Origin: Paragordius varius
Taxonomy: Eukaryota > Nematomorpha
Direction: 5' to 3'
Assembly (NCBI GenBank): GCA_964247055.1
Contig: OZ176053.1
Location: 1,674,001 to 1,738,000, forward strand
DNA: 64,000 bases
Notes under the pieces: model-generated
What the model saw: only the letters and a program-made list of their open reading frames with translations
Databases searched by the model: none
Told to the model about the DNA's origin: nothing
Position numbers and translations under genes: made by a program
Part shown: positions 11,632-24,905 of the stretch, one piece after another
How positions within the stretch are numbered: position 1 is the stretch's first letter
How the letters are laid out: each line of letters begins with the position of its first letter

Positions 11632-13732
11632 TTATTTTTCTTCATCTAAACCGAAATCTCCACTATTTCCTGAAGAGGAAGATTCTGGATTTGGTGATCT
11701 GATTTCGCTAGCATTCAAATTCAATTCATGATTTTCATAGCCCCATATTATCGAATTACATATGGCAGCATTCATATTTTGTAAATTTATCGTTTCACCA
11801 TTGTATGCACAAGTACCAATTAAAGTTAGGCCAGTTTTAAGGCTTATATCACATAAAACACGGGAACAACTTAAAGGGTTTCCTAAAAAACAACAAAAAA
11901 TACAGTAAACATGAGATTATACAGACAAAACGCAAAAAGGAAGACAGATGTTTTTTTTTTAAAATGACAATTATATATTTCAAATATTAATATTTTTATA
12001 TATAACCACATTGGGTGTAAATAATAGAGACGCAAATTGGTAATACACTCAATTATATAAAATCAAAATTGTAATTTAATAGTTTATGTACTTACACCAA
12101 GGTTTAAAAATGTATCGTTGTCTATTTTAAAGAAAATATCTCTCTTAAAGTTTTTACCTTTTGTCTGTCTAATTTCAATTTTTACTGTATATTTTCCAAA
12201 ATTTTGCTTTGAAAAAAAATGATATGTGATATTTGGAATTGAATATGAAAAAACAGACCTGTTAAATCTATTTCCACACTGGGAACAACGGTAGACGCAA
12301 AAACTCTTGTTATATTATTATTAATTAAATCTATGGTTTGAATATTTTGCAGTTTTGCAAAATCATTTAAATCTAAAAAATTTATCGCCTTTCCGGCAAG
12401 CCGAATTATTTGCAATGACGGACTTAGGCGTAAAGACGATATATTACGAATCCGGTTGTAATCCAAATTGATTTCTTTAATCTGGTTCAAATTGGAAACA
12501 TCTAAAGTTACTAACTTATTTCCGGCTAATTCTAAGACCTCCAAATTTTTAAGTGTAGGCAAAGTGGTTAAATTTATTTCTCGAATATGATTATTATTTA
12601 AATACAATGATTTTAATTTGGGTAGTTTCTCAGTATTTTTAACTGGAGGTGTATTAATGTACGTAATACTATTGGAATCCAAATTTACGGTTTCTAAATT
12701 TTTGCAATCGCTTATTTCGTCTATAAAATTATCGTTTTTATCGCTTCCAATCATATTTCTTTCAAGGCTCAAATGTTTTAAATTTTTACTCTTTAAATTA
12801 CAAATATTTTTCGGGAAGGAAAGAAGCATGTTATCGTCAAACGACAGGGATTCAATCTTAGGTGGGAGAAAGTTCAAATTTTTGATTTTTTGAAGATTAG
12901 TTCCAATATACAAGTCAGTTAGTTGGCTAAAGGCTTGAGGGAATACATAGGACTCGTCGATATCCACAATTTTCGGAGATAGAAAATGCAAACTCTCCAG
13001 GTTTGTGCATTCTATTTTTTATAACTCCCTCAGCTCAAGCAAACTCAATAGTATGAGTTGTTTAAGAGATTTATTTTTTAATACACCACGAGTTTGGCTA
13101 AGGAATGGCATCTTAAAGTTCAAAAAACTTAACTGATTTAATGCATTAAACTTGCTCCAATCCAATCGGCGTATGCGATCCAAATCTAACCAAAGTGATT
13201 TTATGGGTAAATTTTTGATTTGATTAACAATCGCATAGACCATCGTTTCATTAACTTTAGCATTCAAATCGTAATCTGTAATTTCCAAGTGGTTTAAATA
13301 GCTTAATCTGCCAAAAAAATTAGTGTTTTTGGCTAAATCAATCCATCTAACTTGAATTAGGGAGAGAGCGCTTATTCTGACCATATCATTCACCTGGATA
13401 TTCTCAAAAGATAGCTTTGTAAATTTAGACTCAATAATAATAAGAGAAATATTGAGGATAGACTGATTACCCTCTCCGCCAGTAAAATTGGCAAAAATAC
13501 TTTCTAGGTTTGAAAAATCTATATCGTCCAAACTTATACATTTAACTGAGGTTTTGATAGCCAAAGGATTAGCTATGGGTTCTTTGAATGGTTCACACAT
13601 GCATTTGGGAATAAAATTATGTAAGGTAAAACATAATTTCTCTATCCCGCCATCTTTTAAAGCTGTGCCTTGAGCCATCAGGCATAAGGAGCATAAAACT
13701 CCAATAATGATACAGATATATCTTGAAGTCAT
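11632..13732 (-). pseudogene. Secreted LRR protein, copy B, one nonsense codon
   Basis: The exons are complement(join(11632..11882,12259..13732)), with splice sites intact and the frame kept throughout, which would give 574 aa. A single change makes codon 238 TAA (13019-13021), where sisters read AAA (Lys) after LREL. A truncated product would keep the signal peptide, LRRNT and first LRRs, but would lose the solenoid core and LRRCT. Everything after the stop is well preserved, so the loss is young, or the copy may be maintained as a conversion donor. Its 5' part is almost the same as copy C (LMAQGTALKDGG), while its middle (DRIRRLDWSKFN) is like D, F and G. This is a mosaic. Confidence 0.85.
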
Positions 13733-14164
13733 TATTAATTTAAAAAAAAATAATTATATCTCTCCGAAAAACAAAATTAATTTTATATAATTTTTATGGA
13801 CTGATTATACTACCTTTATTTAAATGTTAAATCTGCTAATAAAATTGTTTGTTATTATAGTCAGCATTTTTTATATTGCTATTTTTTAAGCAATTCGATT
13901 GAATTCTACGAATTTTAACTCTAAAATCGCAAGAAATACATTCATTACCTTTATTCGTAAAAACTCGTTGATATGAACCTTATATTATCTTCGAATTACA
14001 TTGTTATCTTAATTTAGGGGATATTTTTATACAAATATAATTTAATTTACGTATATTTGCTGTTGTAATACAGTATGCATTTTAATGTTTGCTTATTTCA
14101 TATTATAATAGGGCAATTTGCAACACACTAGTGTATGGAAAAAACAGCAAAATGTTGAATAAAC
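13733..14164. other. LRR B upstream flank
   Basis: The standard LRR 5' flank, with the landmark at about 13970. It is cut at about 14165, where a transposon fragment is joined. Confidence 0.6.
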
Positions 14165-14807
14165 AAAATCGCTCACTTTGTAGGATGATGCCGCCTCAAA
14201 CATTTTTATGTTTCTGTGTTTCCATATGCTTTGTAATATTATGCTTGCCGCCATGTGCTAGGGTTTCTCCTCGCATAAAGTACATTTAACAAATGATTCT
14301 TTCTTCGTTTTTTTGATAAGGATATTCTTATTAATTCATCGTTGAATTTACAACCTCTTTTTGTACTTATATTTTTAAACTAATATTAGTATAAAAAATA
14401 TTATATTAACTTAATTTTCTAGAGTAAACGTATAAGCTACCGATTTGTGGTAATTTGTTTTTTTGATAATGTTGGCAGGTAATATCACAGTATAAAAAAA
14501 TATTTTATTACCTTAATTTTCTGGAGTAAACATATAAGCTACCGATTTGTGGTATTAATTTGTCTTTGTGATAATGTTGGCAGTAGGAGTAGGAAGCAAA
14601 GTGTATAATCATATGATATAAATTCGAAAAAAATAAATATTTTTAATTTGAAAATTAAAATTTTAATATAAAATTGATACATATTTTAATGATAACAAAT
14701 GATAAATTTAAACAAATAAAATAAATAAATTTTTTATAAAAAACTTAAATGTATTTAAAAAAATTTTTTTATATAATCGTGAAAAAGCGGGACGTCTAAT
14801 CACCCTA
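14165..14807 (-). mobile_element. hAT fragment, left end in reverse orientation
   Basis: The reverse complement begins TAGGGTGATTAGACGTCCC, which aligns with the left end (TAAGGTGACCAGACGCCCC) of the hAT at 19410. It then carries the same subterminal repeats (accacaaatcggtagct) and the start of the BED-finger ORF region, and stops just past it. The rest of the transposase is absent. It was joined to the LRR B flank by deletion, because no target duplication is found. Confidence 0.8.
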
Positions 14808-15907
14808 ATGATTGCGAATTTCAAAAGCAGCTCTATTTTATGTATTTAAAGTATAGATATCTGCATATGTGTCAATCAGCTATATAATATTTGTCAATAA
14901 AATGCACGTCCCTTATATAAAAACTTTATTTGGCCCTTAAATTTTTTTAACACCACTTTACTCTATATCATGTCTAAATTATCACTTAATGCATGCGTCA
15001 CTTATAGTCCAACCAAAAAGTATGTATTAATTTATGGCAAATGGGAATTGGTTAATCCTTTTTTTAAAAAATTGGCACGTAGATTTTTGGCATATAGAGT
15101 ATGAGTAAAAACTCATTGTAACATTTACTGTAAAAATAAATATTATTGGCTAAAAGTTGATTATCATAAAAAATATGTTGTTTTTTTTCATCTTTTAGCC
15201 AAATAAATGTTCTTTCCCTGTAATAAAAAACGCGTAATGGATTATTACTCAAACTCTTTGTAACAATATAAATATTTTCTTTTGTTTTGATGTTGAAAAC
15301 CCAAAAGATATATAATTCTTAATAGATTTACATAAAATATTGTGATATATTCAATCTATTTATCAAAAAAACGATGCTGTTTACCTGTAAAATTCAACAA
15401 ACGGCTAGGTAAATATTGCATATTCGATTTCAGGATCCATATAAATATTTATTAAATAAATGTCGAACAATGTTGTCCATGTGCATTATATAAAGGATGG
15501 GTAAATATACGTTGCTAGTAATTGATTTTTTATTCCCAGATAGCATTTACAGTAAAGCGTTATGATTGGATTAAATGGCGCATAAGATATGTTTGTATAT
15601 TTTTTCAATTTTCCTTCATTTTAGCCAAAAGTAATGCTTTTTTGTATAAATGGTATCCGGCATATTTGATGAAAAAATAGCAATTACCCTTACTGTAGTT
15701 CTCACTTTTAAACGCTATGTGCAATTCTTGTTAATTAGAAACTATGAGTACAAAAATTAGCAACATCTTATTTTTGCATTTATTTAGCAGCCATATATAT
15801 ATTTATATATATATATATATATATATAAATATAAATCGAATTCCAACACCATCCCATTTGTATTGTAAAAATAACTGGAAAAACTTTTATGTTTATAGGA
15901 AAAAAAA
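14808..15907. other. Remnant spacer upstream of the lost B-C sulfotransferase
   Basis: From about 14970 this aligns with the A and G spacers (4240 and 55205 onward), including the inverted repeat pair at 15146-15202 and an (AT)n run at 15792-15831. The sulfotransferase exons, LINE relic and most of the spacer that should lie to its left are missing. No coding sequence is seen. Confidence 0.55.
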
Positions 15908-17953
15908 TTATTTTTCTTCATCTAAACCGAAATCTCCACTATTTCCTGAAGAGGAAGATTCTGGATTTGGTGATCTGATTTCGCTAGCATTCGAATTCAA
16001 TTCATGATTTTCATAGCCCCATATTATCGAATTACATATGGCAGCATTCATATTTTGTAAATTTATCGTTTCACCATTGTATGCACAAGTACCAATCAGA
16101 GTTAGGTCAGTTTTAAGGCTTATATCACATAAAACATGGGAACAAATTAAAGGGTTTCCTAAATCAACAACAAAAAATAAAGTAAACATGAGATTATACA
16201 GACAAAAGGTAAAAAGAAACACAGGTGTTTAATGTTCATTTTTTTTAAATATAGCCTTATCATTTGAGGTTTTTAAATAAGAATAGAGATGTAAATTGGT
16301 AATACACTTAATTATATAAAATTTAAAATTATAGTTTATATAGTTAAACCTAGGTTTAAAATGTATCGTTGTCTATTTTAAAGAAAATATATCTCTTAAA
16401 GTTTTACGTTTTATCTGTATAACTTCAATTTTACTGTATATTTTATATGTGTTATTTGGAATTGAATATAAAAAAAAGAGACCTGTCAAATCTATTTCCA
16501 CACTGGGAACAGCGGTTTTCGCAATAACTCTTGTAATATTATTATTACTTAAATCTATGGATTGAATATTTTTGAGTTTTGCAAAATCATTTAAATCTAA
16601 ATAATTTATCCCATTTCTAGAAAGCCGAATTATTTGCAATGACGGACTTAGGCCTAAAGAAGATATATTACGAATCCGGTTGTAATCCAAATTAATTTCT
16701 TTGATCTGGTTTAAATTGGAAACATCTAAAGTTACGAATTTATTTCTGGATAATTCTAAGACCTCCAAATTTTTAAGTGTAGGCACAGTGGTTAAATTTA
16801 TTTCTCGAATATGATTATTATTTAAATACAATGATTTTAATTTGGATAGTTTCTCAGTATTTTTAACTGGAGGTGTATTAATGTATGTAATACTATTGGA
16901 ATCCAAATTTACGGTTTCTAAATTTTTACAATCGCTTATTTCGTCTATGAAATTATGGTTTTTATCGCTTCCAATCATATTTCTTTCAAGGCTTAAATAT
17001 TTTAAATTTTTATTGAAATTACAAATATTCTTCGGAAAGGAAATTAGCATGTTATCTTCAAACGACAGGGATTCAATCTTAGGTGGGAGAAAGTTCAAAT
17101 TTTTGATTTTTTGAAGATTAGTTCCAATACATAAGTCAGTTAGTTGGCTAAAAGCTTGAGGGAATACATAGGACTCGTCGATATTCACAATTTTCGGAGA
17201 TAGAAAATGCAAACTCTCCAGGTTTGTGCATTCTATTTTTTTTAACTCCCTCAGCTCAAGCATACTCAATAGTATGAGTTGTTTAAGAGCTTTATTTTTT
17301 AATACACCACGAGTTTGGCTAAGGAATGGCATCTTAAAGTTCAAAAAACTTAACTGATTAAACGCATTAATCCTGGCCCAATCCAATCGATGTATGTGAT
17401 CCAAATCTAACCAAAGTGATTTTATGGGTAAATTTTTGATTTGATTAACAATCGCATAAACCATCGTTTCATTAACTTTAGCATTCAAATCGTAATCTGT
17501 AATTTCCAAGTGGTTTAAATAGCTTAATCTGCCAAACAAATTAGTGTTTTTGGCTAAATCAATCCATCTAACTTGAATTAGGGAGAGAGCGCTTATTCTG
17601 ACCATATCATTCACCTGGATATTCTCAAAAGATAGCTTTGTAAATTTAGACTCAATAATAATAAGAGAAATATTGAGGATAGACTGATTACCCTCTCCGC
17701 CAGTAAAATTGGCAAAAATACTTTCTAGGTTTGAAAAATCTATATCGTCCAAACTTATACATTTAACTGAGGTTTTGATAGCCAAAGGATTAGCTATGGG
17801 TTCTTTGAATGGTTCACACATGCATTTGGGAATAAAATTATGTAAGGTAAAACATAATTTCTCTATCCCGCCATCTTTTAAAGCTGTGCCTTGAGCCATC
17901 AGGCATAAGGAGCATAAAACTCCAATAATGATACAGATATATCTTGAAGTCAT
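15908..17953 (-). CDS. Secreted LRR protein, copy C (573 aa, two exons)
   Basis: CDS = complement(join(15908..16158,16483..17953)); the 324-bp phase-1 GT-AG intron leaves one open frame. The signal peptide ends near QGTA (start ATG 17951-17953). LRRNT runs CFTLHNF to SVKC, then LRRs such as LKSLYLNNNHI and LQIIRLSRNGI, then the exon 2 LRRCT and the DFGLDEEK tail. It is one residue shorter than G because NICNFNKNLK lacks one residue of the loop. It shares LDHIHRLDWAR with E, not with its neighbour B, although B and C are nearly identical over the first 150 residues. The exon 2 protein has DLTLIG where most copies have GLTLIG or GPTLIG. Expected location is outside the cell; function unknown. 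Confidence 0.9.
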
Positions 17954-19401
17954 TATTAATTTAAAAAAAAAATAATTATATCTCTCCGAAAAACAAAATT
18001 AATTTTATATAATTTTTATGGACTGATTATACTACCTTTATTTAAATGTTAAATCTGCTAATAAAATTGTTTGTTATTATAGTCAGCATTTTTTATATTG
18101 CTATTTTTTAAGCAATTCGATTGAATTCTACGAATTTTAACTCTAAAATCGTAAGAAATACATTCATTACCTTTATTCGTAAAAACTAGTTGATATGAAC
18201 CTTATATTATCTTCGAATTACATTGTTATCTTAATTTATTTTAGGGGATATTTTTATACAAATATAATATAATTTACGTATATTTGCTGTTGTAAACAGT
18301 ATGCATTTTAATGTTTGCTTATTTCATACTATAATAGGGCAATTTGCAACACACTAGTGTATGGAAAAAACAGCAAAATGTTGAATAAACAATTATTTCC
18401 TTTCTTTCCGATATGATCATTAAATATTTTATTAAATTTTAAACATAAAACTAAAAAAAATCTAAAATGATATATAAAGTCTTTATTTTAGAGACTTCTT
18501 TAGCAAGTCTAGGAAATTTGTATGACTAAGATTTTATCAATATTAATTAGCATTAGATAAAAAATGCTATCTTTTAAATATAATACCATGTTAATTTATT
18601 TTGTAATAATGAGCCTTTCTTTCTCTATATTACATATTATCTTTTAAATCAGAGTGTTAAACGAATCAATATATATCACAGTGCCTTATATGTTAGATAA
18701 ATTAATTTTTTTTCGAACCAAATCTTGTTCTTTGTTAATATGAGACTAATTTAAACATACGATACAAAATGATATACGTAGAGCATATGGTAAATAACAA
18801 CAAATGGTTAAATTTTTATATATCAAAGAATTCAATAGATTTGGATACGGCCACGTAAAACAAAATAGCCGAATAATTAAGTTAAAATTAGGCTTAAAAA
18901 AACCCTAATGAACTAGAAGTTAAGTGGTTCATCTATCCACTAATATAAACAAGTGCGCGGACTCTGTTTAAAACTAAATTAAAATGGCGTATTCAAAGTT
19001 TTATCTAATGAATATTTCTTATATTAGCATAACCGTGTAGGAAATTCTTATTTTTTTAAAATAGCATATTTATTTTTCCTGAGATTGTGCACTCTGTTAT
19101 TAATTTATATAATACTTATATCAATATCACTAGGTCCTTTATTTGTTGTATATATCTTAAGTTTCTGATTCTACTTAATATATCCATCCACACCAACTAC
19201 CCTAATTTGGTCACATTATGAGATCTAACTCATTGGAAAAGTCCTTGATTTAGGTAATGTTAGTACACGCAAAAGGGCGGGAGAATAATAAGGTGGATGG
19301 ACAATATTTTAATAGAAAGCAATGCAACCTTGGCAGAACTCAACATTAATACTAAAAATAGCAATCTATGAAGAAGTGTTATTTACAGTATTGCAAAGAT
19401 C
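17954..19401. other. LRR C upstream flank and unit body
   Basis: Standard LRR 5' flank with the landmark at about 18190, followed by unit sequence shared with 28700-29700 and 48240-49260. It ends in the LINE relic that the hAT interrupts. No intact ORF. Confidence 0.6.
19170..19401 (+). mobile_element. LINE ORF2 3'-end relic, split by hAT
   Basis: Broken plus-strand frames resemble the C-terminal end of a non-LTR retrotransposon ORF2 (forms of KLSYFGHIMR, LEKSL, then NLAELN and RKFIYSIAK as read across sister copies). The hAT at 19410 lies inside it; the relic resumes at 23945. Confidence 0.55.
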
Positions 19402-19946
19402 GACATAGCTAAGGTGACCAGACGCCCCGCTTTTTCACACTTTGTCCCGCTTCCTGCTACGTTTTTAAATGTCCCGTTTTTTCACGATTATATAAAAAAA
19501 ATTTTTTTTAATACAAATAAATTTTTTTTGTCCGTTTAAATTTTTTATCATTTATCTTTAAAATCTATTCAATTTTAAATTAAAATTTTTTATTTTAAAT
19601 TAAAAATATTTATTTTTTTCGAATTTATATCATGTGATTATACACTATACTTCCTACTACTACTGTCATTATTATCAAAAAGCCAAGTTAATACCACAAA
19701 TCTCTAGATTAAAAGACAAATTGATACCACAAATCGGTACCTTACACGTTACAAAATTAAAGTAATATAAAATTTATTATACTAATATTTTAGTTTTATT
19801 ACTTGCCAACATTATTAAAAAGCCAAATTAATACCACAAATCGGTAGCTTAAAAGACAAATTGATACCACAAATCGGTACCTTACACGTTTATCATAGAA
19901 AATTAAGGTAATATAATATTTATTATACTAATAGTAGTTTATAAAT

Positions 19947-22934
19947 ATGAGCACAAAAAGAGGTTGTAAATTCAACGATGAATTAATGAAGGATTTTCCT
20001 TTTATTAAAAAAACGAAGAATGAATCATTTGTTAAATGTCTTATATGCGAGGGGGAATTCACCCTAGCACATGGCGGCAAGCATGATATTACAAAGCATA
20101 TGAAACACAGAAACATTAAAAATGTTTAGATATGGCGGCATCATCTTACAAAATGAGCGATTTTTTTGAAAAACCGCTTTCGAAGAAAAGAATTTGGCAC
20201 TAGCTGAGGGCGTGTTATCTTTTCAAGCCGTTAATCACATTACCGGCCTTTAGATCTATGGACTGTACCTCACAGGTTATTCGCACGTTATTCCATAAAA
20301 AATTTACATGTGCCCGTACAAAGGCTGAAGCCATTGTGTGCAATGTCCTTCCGCCACATGTATTTTCTGAAATACAAAAAGATTTGCTGAAAATTAATTC
20401 CATATCGCTATACTCTGATGCATCAAATCACCATGAAACAAAATTATTTCCCACTTTGATGAGATATTTTGATTCAGAAACCGGAGTAAAAATTAAAATT
20501 TTAGATTTAATTTCCCTACCCGGTGAAAATTCCGAAATAATATTTACTTCAATAATGCAAAAAAATAATTTAAAATACAAAATTATCGCATATTGCGCTG
20601 ACAACACCAATATGAACTTTGGTGGAAAAGCAAGGAGAGGAGCAAAAAAATATTTTTCCTAAATTAACAGATAATCTTAATCAAAACATTATTGGCGTTG
20701 GGTGTGCAGCGCATATAATACACAACGCTATTCAAACAGCTGCTGATTTGTTACCCCTAGATGTGGAAAATGTAGTTGGTAAAATATATTCCTCTTTTTA
20801 TATATACACGGTAGTGTTGAAACGCTTAAAGAATTCTGTGAAAATGCAGAAGTTCAATATCAAAAAATGCTTGGATATTAAACTCGTTGGTTAGCTTTTA
20901 TGCCAGCTATCGAAAGAATTTTAAAAATGTATGATCCTTTAAAATCTTTTTTATTATCACAGGACAAATGTCCTACAACTTTAAAAAAGTTTTTTGAAAG
21001 TGATTGTTCAAAAATATGGTTATTCTTACATAATCAAGCTTCTCTCTTTCAAAATGTTATTAAATTTATAGAAGGTGACAAAATTTCGGCAATAGAAGTA
21101 GCCAATGAAGTTAGTAACCTAAAATTCCAATGTCAAGAACGGTTAGAAAATAATTTTATACCATTAACCATCCGCAATATAATAACACTAGTCGACAAAT
21201 TTGGACATTTTTAAGCACCACCACTCAAACTTTTTAAATTATGACTAATTTCAGTGTTTTAAAACCGAATTTGAAAAAAAATTTGATCCCGCCAATCAGA
21301 ATTTTGAAATTTTATAAGTTTTTCAATTTTTCAAAAACAAGTGAAAATCGAGAGAAAATTAAATATAACTTTATAATAAAATGTTATTATATTATAAACT
21401 TAATATCATTTAATAAAGCTTTTTAAACTCTATCTTTTGAATATAAATATGTCATTTAAATATCAGAGAGAAAAAAATAGTACGGACTTAAACGTCAAAA
21501 TTTAGTCTATTTTTTCAAGTAAATTTTTAACACATATAAAATTTTTTTAAAAAAATACTAAAAAAGGCATTCTATGGTTTAAACCTTCGGCTTTCAGATG
21601 GGCTATATTTTTTTGTTAGATTTCGTTCTTTCGAGTACTTATTAGACTTTTTCTCTTGAGTTGGTTCTTATAAAAAATTTTTTATTTATACCTAGTGGAT
21701 ATACCTTATTTTTTTAAAATTATTGGTTGTTTTGTATTTTAAATTTCAGATGGATGTTGTTTAGCCACTTTTAGTAGAATTTACTGTTATGGGGTTGGAC
21801 CATTTGTATTTACCTAATTTATATTCCAGTTAATTGTATTTATCTAACTTTATTCTGTAAATTGGTTAATATAACATGTCAATTTGCCTGGATTTTGCTT
21901 GCAAGTCTCTCTTATCGGACTTTACGATTACTTATTGTTATCTTTGCCATATCTGGCATAATTGGATCGCTTGGGGGATATGCAGAGCTTGTGCAGCCGC
22001 CCGGATCTATCACACTATACATAAGCCCCTTTTAGATTTTTAATACTATGGCTCTTAGCTTGTTTGTATCTTATTTAATCCCTAGAATTTGTTATCCATG
22101 CATGAAAAATTACTTGTATCGACTTGCTTGTTTGAATTTTAAACATATGTACACGAGGAATGATTGTTATTTTTGAACTAAATACAAATTTAAAAATTAA
22201 ATTTTGGAAAAATCCTATTGGTGGCCTCAATTTTCTTTTTTGTTTTGGCCTATCCATGCCATTAGGTATCAGAAAATGCAAAAATAATGGGGTGGTGCAA
22301 AACCTTGTTGATCAGTGTAATTAATTTAGAAAAACAAGGCTTAATAAATCGCCAAGATATCCTGTACCATATAAAAATGTTTTATACAAACTGTAAAGAT
22401 TATTTGGAAGACTGGACGACGCAATTTAATGAAATTGATCATTTTCATTGGATAACATTAAAATCAGAATTTAATTGGTGCGATGTTCAAAAATCATTTG
22501 ATTATATCTGCTCCCAAAAATTATCAAAAAGTAATCTTTCAGAAAATGATCTTTTTTCTGAAGTATCATTAGTTAAAAGATATATTAATAATGAAAAACT
22601 TAAATTATGGACAAAAGAAAATATACAGTAGAAAAGAAATGGTTGAAATATTTCATCATTTTGAAGCCAACTATATTACATACAATAATATTTTAAAAAT
22701 TGTGGAATTCCACTATCTTTACCTGGAACCAACGCTGCTACTGAGCGCGTTTTTTCCACAGTAAATCAGGTGTGGACATCGGAAAAATCAAATTTAAATG
22801 TTGAAACTTTAAAGGCCGTTTTATCTGTCAAATATAATTTGACAAATTCTTGTGAAGACTTCTACAATATTTTAAAAAATGATGACAATCTGCTAAAACG
22901 CATTCACTCAAACAAAAAATATACCAAAGAATAA
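19947..22934 (+). pseudogene. hAT transposase, broken
   Basis: The parts, in order, are: a BED zinc finger (about 19947-20129; C..C in CLICEGEF, then H....H in KHDITKHMKH); the N-terminal body (20258-20662, with SLYSDASNHHETK carrying the first catalytic Asp region, and CADNTNMNFGG); a further body part in another frame (20619-20894, then 20900-21214); the nested element; a C-terminal part (22287-22631, LEKQGLINRQD, YLEDWTTQF); and the dimerisation block (about 22713-22934, LSLPGTNAATERVFSTV) ending KKYTKE. Frame changes are visible near 20130, 20640, 20895 and 22640, so it makes no enzyme. It may have been active recently, since long stretches are still readable. Confidence 0.85.
21215..22298. 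mobile_element. 1084-bp element nested in the hAT
   Basis: The transposase reading frame is interrupted between GHF and the LEKQG segment by a block bounded by GCACCACCAC and its near inverse GGGGTGGTGC. The inside is T-rich with no recognisable protein. No target duplication is clear, so the superfamily is unknown. Confidence 0.55.
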
Positions 22935-23271
22935 AATATTTTCTTTAAAGTTTTTGTGTAAAAAAATAAACGAAATCACGTAAAATATTGTATAAGTCTT
23001 CATAATTTGTCAAATTAGATTTGAACACACAAAATGGCTTTTATTCAACATTTAAATTTGATTCCATGTCCTTACTTAATTTACTGTGGAAAAACGCGTT
23101 CAATAGCAGTGGTTCAGGCAAAGTAATGCAAATTCTACAATTAAAATATTATTGTATGAAACATAATTTGTTTAAAAATGATTATTTTAACCATTTCTAT
23201 CCTACGTATTTTTTTCTGTTGTCCACAATATAAGTTTTCATTCAATATATTTATTTAATAATGAGACTTCA

Positions 23272-23796
23272 TCAAAAAGTGTCATTGTGCACCGTCTTGT
23301 CTTCCAAATAATCGTTTCTGTTTGTATAAAACATATTTATATTCTGGCTATTCATTGAGCCTTGTTTTTCTGGATGCTTAATAATATTGCGCTTAGGTAA
23401 TGGTATAAAATTATTTTCTAACCTTTTTTGACTTGGAATTTTGACCTTTGTCCTGTGATAAAAAAATAGGATTCTAGGAGATCTCATTTTTATAAATATT
23501 TCAATCGCTGGCAAAAGAGCTAACTACAATATCCAAGCATTAACATCTATATTTTCTACATCCAGGCGTAACAAATCAGTAGCTGTTTGAATAGCGTTGT
23601 GTATCTGCCAATAATGTTTTGATTAAGATTATTCGCTAAATTGTTAAAAATATTTTTGTGCCGCTTCTTGCATCACCCAGCGCACTTTGTGATGATTTTG
23701 TCTTTATTATTTTTTTCTAGAATATTAAAATCACTTCACCCTTTGTTCGTGCACATGGAAATTTATTGAATAAGGTACAAACAACCTGTGAGGTAC
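23272..23796 (-). repeat. Inverted, internally deleted second transposase copy
   Basis: The minus strand reads MPAIEIFIKM, RLENNFIPL, KQGSMNSQN and YLEDKT, the same order of motifs as the plus-strand transposase (MPAIERILKM, RLENNFIPL, LEKQGLIN, YLEDWT) but compressed by deletions. It continues to the inverse of the CTSQVIR region near 23790. A shorter relative probably inserted in reverse, or the element folded back. Confidence 0.65.
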
Positions 23797-24779
23797 AATT
23801 TTTTTTATATTTATAATGTATTTGTGTTAAAAATAAATAAATATTGTAATATTTATTGTATAAAAATTTTTGGTTGTACCCCCCAATGACCCACCCCTTC
23901 TCAGATTTGTCCCGCTTTTTCCTTCAAAAAATCTGGTCACCTTAGACATAGCACTCCAATCCATTTACAATTATTATAAAGCGCAAGATAATATTTTGAG
24001 TTTTATTTGTTTATTTTTTATGTTAAATACGGATTTATAGTCCTCATTAAGGATGGGAGCCATTGTTTATGCAAAACTGAAATTTAGCTTTTTGAAACTG
24101 TTTTCGCACCTAAAAACGGTTTCCCATTGTGTTATAAATGTTTATTATACATTTTTTAATCAGAAAAAGTAGCATACAATATTTCTAATGTCTATAAATT
24201 GTATAAATAATTATAAATAATATCTAAAAAGTTTTAATTAAAACAAACATTACTATTATAAATTAGCTGATCCTTAATATAAAAAAATAATTAAAATCAA
24301 CGGTTCATAAATTCTATTTTTTACAAAGTAATAGTTTTCCATAAAGGCTCAGGTAAAAGTTATATGCATGCACCAAAACAAAAAAATCATACCATATTTT
24401 TAGTGGTAATTTTTATTGAGCTGTACATTTTATCATAATTATAGCGATGAATACTATATTAAAGTCATTAATATTATTATCTCTCTGAAAAAGAAAATTA
24501 ATTTTATATAATTTTTAACAGATTATAACTACCTTTATTTAAGTGTAAAATCTACTAATAAAATTGCTTGTTATTCTACTCAGCACATTTTTTATTGTTC
24601 TTTTTACGCAATTCGATTGAATTCTACTAATTTTAACTCTAAATTCGTTGAAAATACATCATTACCTTTATACGTAAAAACTCTTTGATATGAACCTTAT
24701 AATATCTCTAATTTACATTGTTATCTTAATTTAGGGGATATTTCTATACAAATATAATATTATTACGTATATTTGCTGT

Positions 24780-24905
24780 AGGCATATAATACGATAATCA
24801 TTTTAAGAAGTATAATATTAATTACGGGTTGCTCACCAACACACAAAACCCTTCACGGGCCACATTTTTTGACTTAAAAAAACCGGCGGATTGAATACGA
24901 TATAT
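24780..24905. mobile_element. Short repeat relic, perhaps a DNA-transposon end
   Basis: This ~125-bp block (cacgggttgc, cttcacgggccac, cggcggattg) replaces the usual flank sequence here and at 37711-37838 but in no other unit. The GC-rich gggcc motifs resemble hAT termini, but no partner end was found. Confidence 0.3.

Larger units (their letters stand above)
19402..23952 (+). mobile_element. hAT transposon with 8-bp target duplication
   Basis: The element proper is 19410-23944 (4535 bp), flanked by GACATAGC at 19402-19409 and 23945-23952. The terminal repeats are TAAGGTGACCAGA and its reverse complement. Inside the left end a ~137-bp direct repeat (about 19665-19795 and 19805-19935) carries four copies of taccacaaatcggta-like motifs, a likely transposase-binding array. 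Coding pieces of a BED-finger hAT transposase follow on the plus strand. A separate 1084-bp element is nested at 21215-22298. Near the right end lies an inverted, internally deleted second copy of transposase sequence (23272 to about 23796). It is not autonomous. The family is typical of arthropod genomes. Confidence 0.88.

Noticed and set aside
22941-23271. Small plus-strand frame (23021-23233) near the hAT right end
   Set aside because: No match to transposase motifs and no context; probably chance in AT-rich DNA.
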